DNA from: Opitutaceae bacterium
GTDB taxonomy: Bacteria; Verrucomicrobiota; Verrucomicrobiia; Opitutales; Opitutaceae
Assembly: GCA_028280945.1 (NCBI GenBank)
Contig: JANQKV010000002.1
Location: forward strand, 26,626 to 90,625
Reading direction: 5' to 3'
Length of the DNA: 64,000 bases
Shown here: positions 9,381 through 17,152 of the stretch, in pieces
Layout of the letters: every line of letters starts with the position of its first letter
How positions within the stretch are numbered: position 1 is the stretch's first letter
The notes under the pieces: model-generated
What the model was told of the DNA's origin: nothing
The model's input: the letters and a program-made list of their open reading frames with translations, nothing else
Databases searched by the model: none
Program-made: the position numbers and the translations under genes

Positions 9381-9448
9381 TTCCGCTAACGCGGAATCCC
9401 TGCGGGATCAGCCCGGGCTGCCCCATCTCCGTTCCGCTGAAGCGGAAC
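9381..9448. repeat. Pair of short palindromes (REP-like)
   Basis: Two related palindromes lie between the tRNA 3'-end copies: TTCCGCTAACGCGGAA (9381-9396, imperfect) and GTTCCGCTGAAGCGGAAC (9431-9448, arms of 8 bp). Both share TTCCGC/GCGGAA arms. Paired similar palindromes are typical of REP/BIME elements, but copy number elsewhere in the genome cannot be judged from one window. Confidence 0.5.
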
Positions 9449-9499
9449 TCCGTCGAACCCACGTGGGCGCAATTCCCTCACCCCAGGGAGAGAACGGTA

Positions 9500-9522
9500 A
9501 CAAAAACGGCATATAAGCCGTT
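9500..9522 (-). terminator. Rho-independent terminator of tRNA-Arg
   Basis: On the minus strand, AACGGC (9522-9517) pairs with GCCGTT (9510-9505) across a 6-base A+T loop, and a run of T residues follows immediately. It sits 23 bases past the tRNA 3' end in the direction of tRNA transcription. Confidence 0.8.
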
Positions 9523-9545
9523 GCCCCTCCGGGATACCCCTTTGC

Positions 9546-9620
9546 TGGTGCTCCCGGCGGGAATCGAACCCACATCGCCGGCTTCGGAGACCGGAGCACT
9601 ATCCATTGTGCTACAGGAGC
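9546..9620 (-). tRNA. tRNA-Arg, anticodon CCG
   Basis: 75 nt with an encoded CCA. The cloverleaf closes well: a 7-bp acceptor stem with one T-G pair, a 4-bp D stem (GCAC/GTGC), a 5-bp anticodon stem (CCGGT/GCCGG), the loop CTCCGAA giving anticodon CCG (codon CGG), a variable loop of 4, and a T stem GTGGG/CCCGC around TTCGATT. Discriminator base is A, as expected for many bacterial tRNA-Arg. Confidence 0.95.
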
Positions 9621-9694
9621 TTCACAGCGACCGGCACGTTGTCCGGGAAGATGTCTTTCTGTCGAGTGGTTTTTCGGAGTAAACCAATCTCTCC

Positions 9695-10618
9695 TCAGGC
9701 CGACTGTTCTTTCTGCTCGGCGGCGGCGAGGCGCCCGATGAGCACCACGGCGGCGCAACCGGCGATGGCCAACCCCATGGCGGCAACCAAGTTGGCTTCA
9801 GCTCCCGGCAGCACGTTGGTCTGCAACAGCGGCACGGTTTCACCGTCGCTGTTTACCCTGGTGGTGAGCGTCTCTTTCCAAGGCCACAGGGTGCGCAGCG
9901 CTCCGGCCATCACGCCCGTGAGGACAATGAGGGTGATGTGGCGGAAGTTGTACAGGGTCCAGCTTACGAGTCGCACGAACGAGAGGATGCCGGTGGCGAT
10001 CCCGGCACAGAAGACGGCCAAAGTCGTGATATCGCGGTCGTTCACGGCTTCGATGATCGTCGCATACTTGCCCATGATCACCAGCAGGTAGGATCCGGAG
10101 ATGCCGGGCAGGATCATGGCACAGATGGCGATGGCACCGGCCACAAAGATGAAGGGCAGGTTGTCAGGGGTTTGCAGGGCTTCCATGCCCACCAAAAAAT
10201 AGGTGCCCACGGCAGCGCCAAAAAAACCTGCCCAGTCCTGCGGTTTCCAAACCCAGGTCTGCTTTCCGAGCAGAAAAATCGATCCCAATACCAAGCCGAA
10301 AAAGAATGCCCACAGGTTCTCCGGATGATTGACCAGGAGATACTCCAGCAACTTGGCTCCGGACAGGAGTGCGATCACCAACCCTGTGCCCAAGGCGAAG
10401 AAAAAAGGAAAAGGCACCCGTTCCCAAACCCCCTTCAGGTCGGCCTTCAGCAGGAGACGCGCCGTGGTGACGTCGAACGATTTGATACCATTCAGCAGTT
10501 TTTCGTAGATCCCGCAGATGAAAGCGATGGTGCCGCCGGATACACCGGGGACGACATCGGCACAGCCCATGAGAAAGCCAACCAGGGCGATGCGGAGATG
10601 AGTGAGGGGAGATTTCAT
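9695..10618 (-). CDS. DUF368 / PopT-type undecaprenyl phosphate translocase
   Basis: 307 residues from ATG 10618, a polytopic inner-membrane protein with about eight hydrophobic segments. The two DUF368 signatures, which are internal-repeat copies of a PGxSG motif, are visible: GCADVVPGVSGGTIAFI near the N-terminus and MILPGISGSYLLVIMGKY in the second half. DUF368 proteins have been shown in other bacteria to recycle undecaprenyl phosphate across the membrane (PopT). This lipid carries peptidoglycan and polysaccharide units, so the enzyme would also serve the Wzx/Wzy locus at the other end of the window. An upstream in-frame extension to 10660 has no supporting features. Confidence 0.88.
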   Translation of the reverse strand: MKSPLTHLRIALVGFLMGCADVVPGVSGGTIAFICGIYEKLLNGIKSFDVTTARLLLKADLKGVWERVPFPFFFALGTGLVIALLSGAKLLEYLLVNHPENLWAFFFGLVLGSIFLLGKQTWVWKPQDWAGFFGAAVGTYFLVGMEALQTPDNLPFIFVAGAIAICAMILPGISGSYLLVIMGKYATIIEAVNDRDITTLAVFCAGIATGILSFVRLVSWTLYNFRHITLIVLTGVMAGALRTLWPWKETLTTRVNSDGETVPLLQTNVLPGAEANLVAAMGLAIAGCAAVVLIGRLAAAEQKEQSA

Positions 10619-10658
10619 GGACGGCGGGCGCGCGGGGCAGGAGGAGGGACAGTGCCAC

Positions 10659-10693
10659 AAAAAAGGCAGGTCCGCAGCAAAGCGACCTGCCTT
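10659..10693 (-). terminator. Rho-independent terminator after the small basic protein
   Basis: Read leftward, AAGGCAGGTC (10693-10684) pairs perfectly with GACCTGCCTT (10672-10663) across 11 bases, and the T run continues to 10659. It separates the small basic protein gene from the DUF368 gene, which therefore needs its own promoter. Confidence 0.9.
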
Positions 10694-10714
10694 AAGAAAC
10701 TGGAAATCAGACGA

Positions 10715-10870
10715 TTAGAGTTCGGGTTCAGTCTTTTTCAGGCCGACCACACGATCGCCCTCCTTCCATTGACCGCGCTTCTTCAGCAGCTCGACGCGCT
10801 CAAAACGCTTGAGCACATTGCGCTTCACGACGATGCCGCGGGGACCTTGGAGACTCTTGTGTTGGGACAT
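10715..10870 (-). CDS. Small basic protein (Chlamydiae/Verrucomicrobia family)
   Basis: 51 residues, starting MSQHKSLQGPRGIVVKRNVL and ending GLKKTEPEL, with about a quarter Lys/Arg. It matches my memory of the small basic protein family restricted to Verrucomicrobia, Chlamydiae and relatives (TIGR04137), whose role is not established but which is suspected to work with RNA or the ribosome. This is a strong lineage clue. It has its own strong terminator and lies just upstream of rpoZ and smpB, genes of the transcription and translation machinery, on the opposite strand. Confidence 0.85.
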   Translation of the reverse strand: MSQHKSLQGPRGIVVKRNVLKRFERVELLKKRGQWKEGDRVVGLKKTEPEL

Positions 10871-10881
10871 GGTGGACTGGG

Positions 10882-11226
10882 TTAAAGTGGTGCTTGTGAC
10901 GCGTTAAAGGGAAGGGAGCTAGAGTTCGCCATAGTCCATGACAAGTATTTTTCCGCGACCCGGTCGGCTTTGACGACAATCCACTCCGGTGTGTCGTAGG
11001 GATGGTGATCGTGCAAAGCGGCCTCGACACCGGGGAGGGCGGGTTCACCAAACTTCAGGGTGAGCCGGAATTCCTCGTTGCGTTCCACCTTGCCCTCCCA
11101 CCGATAGATCGAGGTGATCGGACCATCCACTTGGGCGCAGGTAACGTGTCCGGAGGATACCAGGAGTTCGGCCAACATGTCGGCTTGTTCTCGGGTCGAG
11201 GTGGTGGTCCAACCAATTAACAGCAT
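10882..11226 (-). CDS. cutA: Divalent-cation tolerance protein CutA
   Basis: 114 residues, the normal CutA1 length. The ferredoxin-like core is visible as LLIGWTTTSTREQADMLAEL, the strand pair TSIYRWEGKVERNEEFRLTL, and the conserved HHPYDTPEWIVVKA. CutA1 forms a stable trimer. It was named for copper tolerance in E. coli, but its molecular role is still unclear in most bacteria. The gene ends 11 bp before the small basic protein start on the same strand, so the two may share a transcript. Confidence 0.92.
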   Translation of the reverse strand: MLLIGWTTTSTREQADMLAELLVSSGHVTCAQVDGPITSIYRWEGKVERNEEFRLTLKFGEPALPGVEAALHDHHPYDTPEWIVVKADRVAEKYLSWTMANSSSLPFNASQAPL

Positions 11227-11332
11227 GCCTCAGCATGAGCTTACCGCCTGGCCCCCGCAAGATTGACCTTGACGGGCCAAAGCGCACGGCATGCTGTTGC
11301 CGGTTTCTGTCGGTATAAACCTTTCCCGTTCC

Positions 11333-11533
11333 ATGCGTGACGATTACATTAAAGAGGCCCTGAAGTCGGTCCCGGATCCCAATTTGCTCATCAACGTCGT
11401 TTCCCGACGAGTGAAGCAGCTGAAACGCGGCAGTCGCCCGTTGGTGGAATCGCTGGAGAAACTGGCTCCGGAAGATGTTGCCCTACGGGAAATTATCGAA
11501 GGCAAGATCGTCTTCGAGACCGCTGAATCCTGA
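11333..11533 (+). CDS. rpoZ: RNA polymerase omega subunit
   Basis: 66 residues from ATG 11333 (MRDDYIKEALKSVPDPNLLI). The conserved omega core, NLLINVVSRRVKQLKRGSRP followed by a C-terminal LREIIEGKI, is intact. Omega binds the beta-prime C-terminus and helps RNA polymerase assembly. The short length resembles chlamydial and verrucomicrobial versions rather than the ~90-residue E. coli protein. No Shine-Dalgarno sequence is visible before the start. An in-frame upstream extension to 11291 is not conserved-looking. A terminator follows directly. Confidence 0.87.
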   Translation: MRDDYIKEALKSVPDPNLLINVVSRRVKQLKRGSRPLVESLEKLAPEDVALREIIEGKIVFETAES

Positions 11534-11558
11534 TCCAAACTCGATCTCCATTCGCTTC

Positions 11559-11592
11559 GGCGGCCCGCAGACCGCGGCGCCGCCTTTTTTTC
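11559..11592 (+). terminator. Rho-independent terminator after rpoZ
   Basis: GGCGGC at 11559-11564 pairs with GCCGCC at 11579-11584, and a run of seven T residues follows. It ends just before smpB, so smpB is probably transcribed separately or by read-through. Confidence 0.8.
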
Positions 11593-11608
11593 GCCTCATT
11601 TCGCCTTC

Positions 11609-12082
11609 ATGGCCGCCAAACCTAAAAACGCCCATCGATTTACGGAAATCCGCAACGCCAAGGCGCGGCGCGATTACCACATCGAGTCGACGTTTGAAGC
11701 CGGGATTGCGCTCAAAGGGACCGAAGTGAAGTCGATCCGAGCCGGCCGGGCCCAGATCAACGACGCGTTTGGCCGGATCAAAAAGGGGGAGTTGTGGCTC
11801 ATGAACGCTCACATCGAAGAGTATCGATTTGGGACCTATTCGAACCACGAGCCTCGGCGATCGCGGAAGCTGCTCCTCCGCAAGTCAGAGCTGCGCAAGA
11901 TCGACCAAGCTCTGAATCAAGGAGGCAAGTCGCTCATTCCGCTGCGGGTTTACATGAAGGAAGCCTTGGTCAAAGTCGAAGTCGGTCTGGGTTTGGGCAA
12001 GAAGCTTTACGACAAACGAGACGATCTCAAAAAGAAGGTGCTCGATCGCGAAATTGACCGGACACTCAAATCCCGGCGCTGA
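11609..12082 (+). CDS. smpB: SsrA-binding protein SmpB
   Basis: 157 residues, full length. The OB-fold core of SmpB is clear: NAKARRDYHIESTFEAGIAL, LKGTEVKSIRAG, DAFGRIKKGELWLMNAHI, and the basic tail RDDLKKKVLDREIDRTLKSR. SmpB binds tmRNA and brings it to stalled ribosomes for trans-translation. The tmRNA gene is not in this window. The start (ATG after TTTCGCCTTC) lacks a Shine-Dalgarno sequence. Confidence 0.97.
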   Translation: MAAKPKNAHRFTEIRNAKARRDYHIESTFEAGIALKGTEVKSIRAGRAQINDAFGRIKKGELWLMNAHIEEYRFGTYSNHEPRRSRKLLLRKSELRKIDQALNQGGKSLIPLRVYMKEALVKVEVGLGLGKKLYDKRDDLKKKVLDREIDRTLKSRR

Positions 12083-12112
12083 TCCTAATCCAGTCTGTCT
12101 CAACCTACCATC

Positions 12113-13009
12113 ATGTCTTCTGTTTCCGTTCGCGTTCCCGGCAGCACCTCTAATTGTGGAGCCGGTTTTGATACATTGGGCTTGGCTTTGTGTGTCTACA
12201 ATACGGTTACGTTGACCGAGGGATCGATGGAGGGAGCGCAGCCGGTTCGCCCAAGTGATGGGCAGGCAGCGGAACTCGTTGGTCAGGTGGTGGAGGAAAT
12301 GAAGCAGGCGGAGATTTCGATTCCGGCCGGTTTCTCCTACCGCATTGACGGTGATGTGCCGACTTCCCGAGGCCTGGGGTCGAGTGTAACCGTGCTGGCG
12401 GGCGTGCTGGCGGGATTAAATGAGTTGGCCGGTGGGCCGCTTGATTTGCTTGCTCAGGTTAAAGTGCTTACCCGAATCGAAGGCCACCCGGACAATGCGG
12501 TCGCCGGAGTCTTGGGGGGGTTTTGTGTCACTCGATGCGGCGCTACGGCGGCCGACTATGTTGACCATGTTCGGCGTGAGATCCCTGCGTCGCTTAAATT
12601 CGTGGTGGTTTCGCCGAAAATCGAAATCGCAACCAAGGGCAGTCGGGGAATCTTGCCCGGAGACATTCGGCACGGTGACGCAGTGCGAAGCATCAACAGC
12701 GTTTCTTTTCTCACCGCGGCGATCATCGCCGGCGAATGGGACAAACTGCGGGGGGCAGCGGAGGACTTCATCCACGAGCCCTTTCGTTTGCCTACGATCC
12801 CGGGAGCGGCGGAAGCGATTCGCGCGGGACTCGAGGCCGGCGCCCTGACCGGCTGGTTGAGCGGCAGTGGCTCGAGTGTGCTTTGTGTCGCCGACGCGGA
12901 CCATGCGGAAGCCGTTGCGCGGGTGATGAGTGAAAGCTTTGCCGACGCAGGTGCTCCTGCGGTCAGTCGCATTCTCGTCACCGACAACCGCGGGCTCGTC
13001 GTTCAGTAG
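12113..13009 (+). CDS. thrB: Homoserine kinase
   Basis: 298 residues of the GHMP kinase superfamily. Motif 1 is PGSTSNCGAGFDTLGLAL at the N-terminus, the ATP-binding glycine-rich loop is PTSRGLGSSVTVLAGVLAG at about 83-101, and the C-terminal GWLSGSGSSVLCVA matches motif 3. The combination SNxGxGFDxxGxA with this spacing is characteristic of ThrB, which phosphorylates homoserine on the route to threonine. Other threonine genes are not nearby. It lies 30 bp after smpB on the same strand. Confidence 0.93.
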   Translation: MSSVSVRVPGSTSNCGAGFDTLGLALCVYNTVTLTEGSMEGAQPVRPSDGQAAELVGQVVEEMKQAEISIPAGFSYRIDGDVPTSRGLGSSVTVLAGVLAGLNELAGGPLDLLAQVKVLTRIEGHPDNAVAGVLGGFCVTRCGATAADYVDHVRREIPASLKFVVVSPKIEIATKGSRGILPGDIRHGDAVRSINSVSFLTAAIIAGEWDKLRGAAEDFIHEPFRLPTIPGAAEAIRAGLEAGALTGWLSGSGSSVLCVADADHAEAVARVMSESFADAGAPAVSRILVTDNRGLVVQ

Positions 13010-13031
13010 CTCATCGGCCAAGCGCGGCCGG

Positions 13032-13424
13032 TCAAGGAGCGAGCGACTCGGGCCACACTTCACCGATGGCGGAAGCGAGCTGGTCGATCTTAAACGGCTT
13101 CGCGAGGACCTTCTTTAACGAGGTCAAATCGGAGAGATCCATGCGGTCCAGAAGATCCTTGTGTCCTGTGATGATGATGCAGGGGACGTTGGGTTTGATC
13201 GGTTGGATTTTCTTCAGGAACTGTACTCCGTCCATGTGGGGCATGTAAAAATCGGTCACCACCACGCCCACCGGCAAGGTCGGCATTTCCTCAAGCGCCT
13301 CATTGGGGCTGCTGTAGGTCTTGATGGGACATGTAAGCAGCTCACCAAGAACCGTCTCGATCAGGCCGAGATACGAAGGTTCGTCATCGATCACGATGGC
13401 GTAGAACTGGGATGCAGCACTCAT
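13032..13424 (-). CDS. Single-domain response regulator (CheY-like receiver)
   Basis: 130 residues forming a stand-alone receiver domain. The acidic pocket is IVIDDEPSYL, the phospho-acceptor Asp lies in VVTDFYMPHMDGVQF, the switch Thr in IIITGHKD, and the invariant Lys in VLAKPFKIDQLASAI. There is no output domain, so it must act by protein contact with a partner. No histidine kinase is encoded nearby, so partner and pathway are unknown. It is convergent with thrB, 22 bp apart. Confidence 0.92.
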   Translation of the reverse strand: MSAASQFYAIVIDDEPSYLGLIETVLGELLTCPIKTYSSPNEALEEMPTLPVGVVVTDFYMPHMDGVQFLKKIQPIKPNVPCIIITGHKDLLDRMDLSDLTSLKKVLAKPFKIDQLASAIGEVWPESLAP

Positions 13425-13550
13425 TCGACTTTACGAATGATTTACAGGAGCCATCTCAGCGTAAAGTTGCGGGAATACTCAATCCTTGCCGGTAGATGTG
13501 CGTAGCGTGCCTGATTTCCTTTTCGCAGTTTCCCCCAACTTCCACACCCG

Positions 13551-14009
13551 ATGATCCACGTAGTCCTCTTTAATCCCGAAATTCCCCAGAATACCGGCAA
13601 CATCGGCCGGATGTGTGCATTGACGCAGTCGCGGCTGCACCTGGTTCACCCTCTGGGATTCAAGATTACCGACCGCAATCTCAAGCGGGCCGGGATGGAC
13701 TATTGGTTCTCCCTCGATGTGCACGAACACGCGGACTGGGCGGCGTTTCGAGCGAGTCCTTATGCGCCCCAGCGATTATGGCTGCTCACTACCCAGGCCG
13801 CGCAGTCATATTGGGATATAACATATGCGGAGGGTGACGGGCTGGTGTTCGGCAACGAAGGGCATGGGGCTCCGGCATGGTTGCACAACGAAATCGGTGA
13901 TTCACAACGTATTACGATTCCCCACCGCAACGACGAACTGCGATCGTTGAACCTCAGCACGGCCGCCGGGATTGCGACCTACGAAGCGGTGCGGCAGCTC
14001 TGGCGCTGA
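13551..14009 (+). CDS. trmL: tRNA (cytidine/uridine-34-2'-O)-methyltransferase
   Basis: 152 residues, the typical TrmL length. The SPOUT trefoil-knot motifs are clear: EIPQNTGNIGRMCALTQ near the start, GLVFGNEGHGAP in the middle, and IPHRNDELRSLNLSTAAGI near the end, which forms the SAM-binding knot. TrmL 2'-O-methylates the wobble nucleotide of tRNA-Leu isoacceptors in E. coli. It is convergent with the Opp ATPase gene. Confidence 0.94.
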   Translation: MIHVVLFNPEIPQNTGNIGRMCALTQSRLHLVHPLGFKITDRNLKRAGMDYWFSLDVHEHADWAAFRASPYAPQRLWLLTTQAAQSYWDITYAEGDGLVFGNEGHGAPAWLHNEIGDSQRITIPHRNDELRSLNLSTAAGIATYEAVRQLWR

Positions 14010-14030
14010 TCCCTTGGTCCCTGGCCGATT

Positions 14031-15011
14031 TCAGAGTTCGGCTTTGCGCAGGCAGGAAACCTCGCGTCCGTTGAACTCTTCGAGCGCGGGGCGTTCAACC
14101 TTGCAGGCATCGATGGCGTGCGGGCACCGCGGGTGGAAGGTGCAGCCGGACGGAGGATTGATGGGGGAGGGAGGATCGCCGGGCAAAACGATGCGTTTGC
14201 GGCTGCGCTCTTCGTCCGGATTGGGGGTGGGGATCGCACTGACCAAAGCCCTGGTGTAAGGGTGCACGGGATGGTCGATCACGTCGTTGGCTGGTCCCAG
14301 TTCGACGATTTTGCCGAGATACATGACGGCGACACGATCGGAGATATGCTTCACCACCGAAAGGTCGTGGGCGATAAAGATGAGGCTGAGTCCCATTTTG
14401 CGCACGAGTTCCGCAAGGAGATTGAGGATTTGCGCCTGGATGGAGACGTCCAATGCCGAGACGGGTTCGTCGGCGAGCACGACCTTCGGCCTCAATGCCA
14501 GGGCGCGGGCAATTGCAATGCGTTGGCGCTGGCCGCCGGAAAACTCGTGGGGGTATTTTTGCATGAACCGCGGCGCAAGACCGACGGTTTCCATAAGTTC
14601 ACCCACGTGCGCGGCAACTTCAGCTGGTTTGCAGACCTTGTGCACAAGCAGGGGTTCGGCGAGGGTCGCGAAGACCGTCATCCGCGGATTGAGTGAGGCG
14701 TAGGGGTCTTGAAAAACCATCTGCAAATCACGCCGCACTTCGAGCACGTCGGACGATGAGCTGGCGGTCAGGTTCTTGCCCTCGAGCACCACCGTGCCGC
14801 CGGTTGTCGGGACGAGTTGCATGACCGTGCGAGCCAAGGTCGATTTGCCGCAGCCGGACTCACCCACCAGGCCCAAAACCTCGCCGGGTTGGACCTTCAG
14901 GTTCACTCCGTCAACAGCCTTGACGGTGCCGACCGTGCGTTTGAACAGCACACCCTTTTGGACGGGGAAGTGGGTTTGCAGGTCCTGGAGTTCGAGAATC
15001 GGTTCGGACAT
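14031..15011 (-). CDS. oppF: Oligopeptide ABC transporter ATP-binding protein (OppF type)
   Basis: 326 residues. Walker A is GESGCGKSTLAR, the signature loop FSGGQRQRIAIARAL, and Walker B VVLADEPVSALD. The C-terminal extension typical of the oligopeptide/dipeptide subfamily contains the cysteine motif CTFHPRCPHAIDAC, with another Cys near the end. Together with the next gene it would form the heterodimeric ATPase of an Opp/Dpp importer. No permease or substrate-binding gene is present on either side, so the transporter's other parts must be elsewhere. Confidence 0.92.
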   Translation of the reverse strand: MSEPILELQDLQTHFPVQKGVLFKRTVGTVKAVDGVNLKVQPGEVLGLVGESGCGKSTLARTVMQLVPTTGGTVVLEGKNLTASSSSDVLEVRRDLQMVFQDPYASLNPRMTVFATLAEPLLVHKVCKPAEVAAHVGELMETVGLAPRFMQKYPHEFSGGQRQRIAIARALALRPKVVLADEPVSALDVSIQAQILNLLAELVRKMGLSLIFIAHDLSVVKHISDRVAVMYLGKIVELGPANDVIDHPVHPYTRALVSAIPTPNPDEERSRKRIVLPGDPPSPINPPSGCTFHPRCPHAIDACKVERPALEEFNGREVSCLRKAEL

Positions 15012-15014
15012 GGC

Positions 15015-15995
15015 TTACAGTTCCCCGGCTTGAACGCGGAGGCAGGATTGTTGGTGGCCGTCTTTGATAGTGCGCAGCTCGGGTGAACTACCCGTGCGGC
15101 AGACATCGGTCGCATGCTCACAGCGCGGCGCAAAACTGCAACCGGGTGCGGGTTTGGAAAGATCCGGGGGCAGTCCCTGAATGGTATAGAGTTCGGATCC
15201 CTTGGGCTGCATGGACGGAATCGATTTTTGCAGAGCCAAGGTGTAGGGATGCTTCGGATGATAGAACAGCGAGCGGGTGTCGGCGGTTTCAACAATGCGT
15301 CCGGCATACATGACCTGCACACGGTCGCAAAGGCCTGAAACCACTCCGAGATCGTGGGTGATGAAGATCACGCCCATGCCGATCTCAGCCTGCATCTTCT
15401 GGATGAGTTCCAAAATCTGGGCCTGCACGGTGACGTCCAGCGCCGTCGTCGGTTCGTCCGCAATCAACAACTCCGGCTTCGTGATCAGCGCCATGGCAAT
15501 CATAACACGTTGGCGCATGCCACCGGAGAATTCATGCGGGTAAAACGTGATACGGCTAGAGGCGTCATTGATGCCGACGGCCTCCAACATCTCGATGGCA
15601 CGCTTCAAAGCGTCCGCCTTGGAAACGTCCTCATGGATCATCAATGGCTCGATGAGTTGATCGCTGATCCGCATGTAGGGATTCAACGAAGTCATCGGGT
15701 CCTGGAAAATCATGCTGATTCGTTTGCCGCGGATCGAACGGGCCTGGGCCGGGGTGCAATGGAGCAGATCCACCCCGTCAAAAATTGCGGTGCCGCTTTC
15801 AATCCGTCCGGGAGGTTGGGGAACCAACCCCATCAGGGAGTAGCATGTGACGGATTTGCCGGAACCCGATTCACCCACGATGCCGAGCGTCTCCCCGCGA
15901 TCGAGGTCGAAGCTGACACCGTCCACCGCGCGATAGACCCCGTTGCGGGTATGGAAGTAAGTGCGGAGATCCTGAACGGAAAGAAGCGACATCAA
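15015..15995 (-). CDS. oppD: Oligopeptide ABC transporter ATP-binding protein (OppD type)
   Basis: 326 residues, 3 bp upstream of the OppF gene, clearly one transcription unit. Walker A is [18 protein letters not shown], the signature loop [15 protein letters not shown], and Walker [13 protein letters not shown]. The C-terminal subfamily region has [14 protein letters not shown]. The OppD/OppF distinction rests on order and signature style. It lies about 100 bp downstream of an LpxL-type gene on the same strand. Confidence 0.92.
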   Translation of the reverse strand: MMSLLSVQDLRTYFHTRNGVYRAVDGVSFDLDRGETLGIVGESGSGKSVTCYSLMGLVPQPPGRIESGTAIFDGVDLLHCTPAQARSIRGKRISMIFQDPMTSLNPYMRISDQLIEPLMIHEDVSKADALKRAIEMLEAVGINDASSRITFYPHEFSGGMRQRVMIAMALITKPELLIADEPTTALDVTVQAQILELIQKMQAEIGMGVIFITHDLGVVSGLCDRVQVMYAGRIVETADTRSLFYHPKHPYTLALQKSIPSMQPKGSELYTIQGLPPDLSKPAPGCSFAPRCEHATDVCRTGSSPELRTIKDGHQQSCLRVQAGEL

Positions 15996-16094
15996 ATCGG
16001 GCCGGGTTGTAAGTTGCGGAAAGCAGGTATCTCCATTCAGGCCGACGGCGCAAGCGGAGAGTGGACTGGCCGCGGCGGCACGGGTGAATCAAAT

Positions 16095-17030
16095 TTATTG
16101 ATACACGTCAGGATAACCGTCACCGCGCTGTTTATAGCGCTTGTGCACCCAAAAGTATTGCTCGGGATGCTGCTGCACTCGCTCTTCGATGAACTTGGTC
16201 ACCCGGACGGCGTCGGCCGTGTGGTCACCGGAAGGGAAATTATCCATGGGAGGCAGCGCCTCCAAGATATAGCAACCGTCCGGTTCCCGATGGGCAAAAT
16301 ACGGTACAACACGGCAGCCGCTCATTTTGGCGATGCGACTCGTGGCCACGTTGGTGATCGCAGGTTCGCCGAAGAAGGGCAGTATCTCCGACATCTTGGT
16401 GCGCTTGCCCTGGTCGGGAGCATACCAGACGATGTTGCCCTGCTTGAGCGTGCGCACGAGGCCGCGAAGGTCCTCGAAGGGAATGGCAAGGCGGAGGTGA
16501 TTTTCCCGGGACCGGCGCATGATGTCAGCGACCACCGGATTGTTGGGGTCGCGATACAGAGCGCAGAACGGAAGCTGCTCGTTGACGATGCGCGCGCCCA
16601 GTTCCAGCAACGTGACGTGGGCGGTCAGCACCAACGCGCCTTCACCGCTGGCCAAGGCCTCCTCCAAATGCTCTCGGCCGATAATGCGATAAGGCGGCAG
16701 CTTGTCGGAGGGCTCCCACCAGGCCGCGCACGTTTCGAACAGGCCCAGCGCAAGCGACCGGTAGTGCGCCCGGGCCAGTCGACGGAGTTCAGGGTCGGTT
16801 TTTCGGGGGAAGGCGAGGCGGAGATTGGTCAGCACCACTCTTCGGCGAATCGGGATGACGTAGTAGATGAACTGCCCCAGGGCTGCGCTTATTGCGCGCT
16901 TCGCACTCCACGGTAAAAACGTGAGCACATAGAAGACCCCCAGCCCGAACCAAGTGGGCCAGTAAATGGGGTGGCGGGCTGATCGTTTGCGGCGGGTTGA
17001 TTTCACTTGTCGCGGTTGCGTCCCTGTCAC
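16095..17030 (-). CDS. Lipid A biosynthesis acyltransferase, LpxL/HtrB family
   Basis: 311 residues. A basic N-terminus precedes a membrane anchor (about residues 25-45, WFGLGVFYVLTFLPW). The acyltransferase motif HxxxxE is seen as TAHVTLLELGARI, followed by YRDPNNPVVADIM, the family's YAPDQGKRTKM and a later FFGEPAITNVATSRIAKMSG. LpxL-type enzymes add a secondary fatty acyl chain to lipid A on the inner face of the inner membrane. Its presence supports an LPS-containing outer membrane. Which acyl position it uses cannot be told. Confidence 0.9.
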   Translation of the reverse strand: MTGTQPRQVKSTRRKRSARHPIYWPTWFGLGVFYVLTFLPWSAKRAISAALGQFIYYVIPIRRRVVLTNLRLAFPRKTDPELRRLARAHYRSLALGLFETCAAWWEPSDKLPPYRIIGREHLEEALASGEGALVLTAHVTLLELGARIVNEQLPFCALYRDPNNPVVADIMRRSRENHLRLAIPFEDLRGLVRTLKQGNIVWYAPDQGKRTKMSEILPFFGEPAITNVATSRIAKMSGCRVVPYFAHREPDGCYILEALPPMDNFPSGDHTADAVRVTKFIEERVQQHPEQYFWVHKRYKQRGDGYPDVYQ

Positions 17031-17152
17031 GAATCGCGTCCATCCACCGATCGGTCAAAGTCTTCCTGCAAAATTGCCCGGGTCATGAGACTCGGATTTC
17101 GGGTTGGCAGGGCTCTGACCGTTGTTCTTAGCTGACCAACTCCGCTTTTATC

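Noticed and set aside
9938..10885. 315-codon open frame on the plus strand
   Set aside because: It runs antisense through the DUF368 gene, a terminator and the small basic protein gene, which all have support of their own.
15354..16916. 520-codon open frame on the plus strand
   Set aside because: It is antisense to the intact OppD and LpxL genes and its product resembles no protein. GC-rich codons make the opposite strand stay open.
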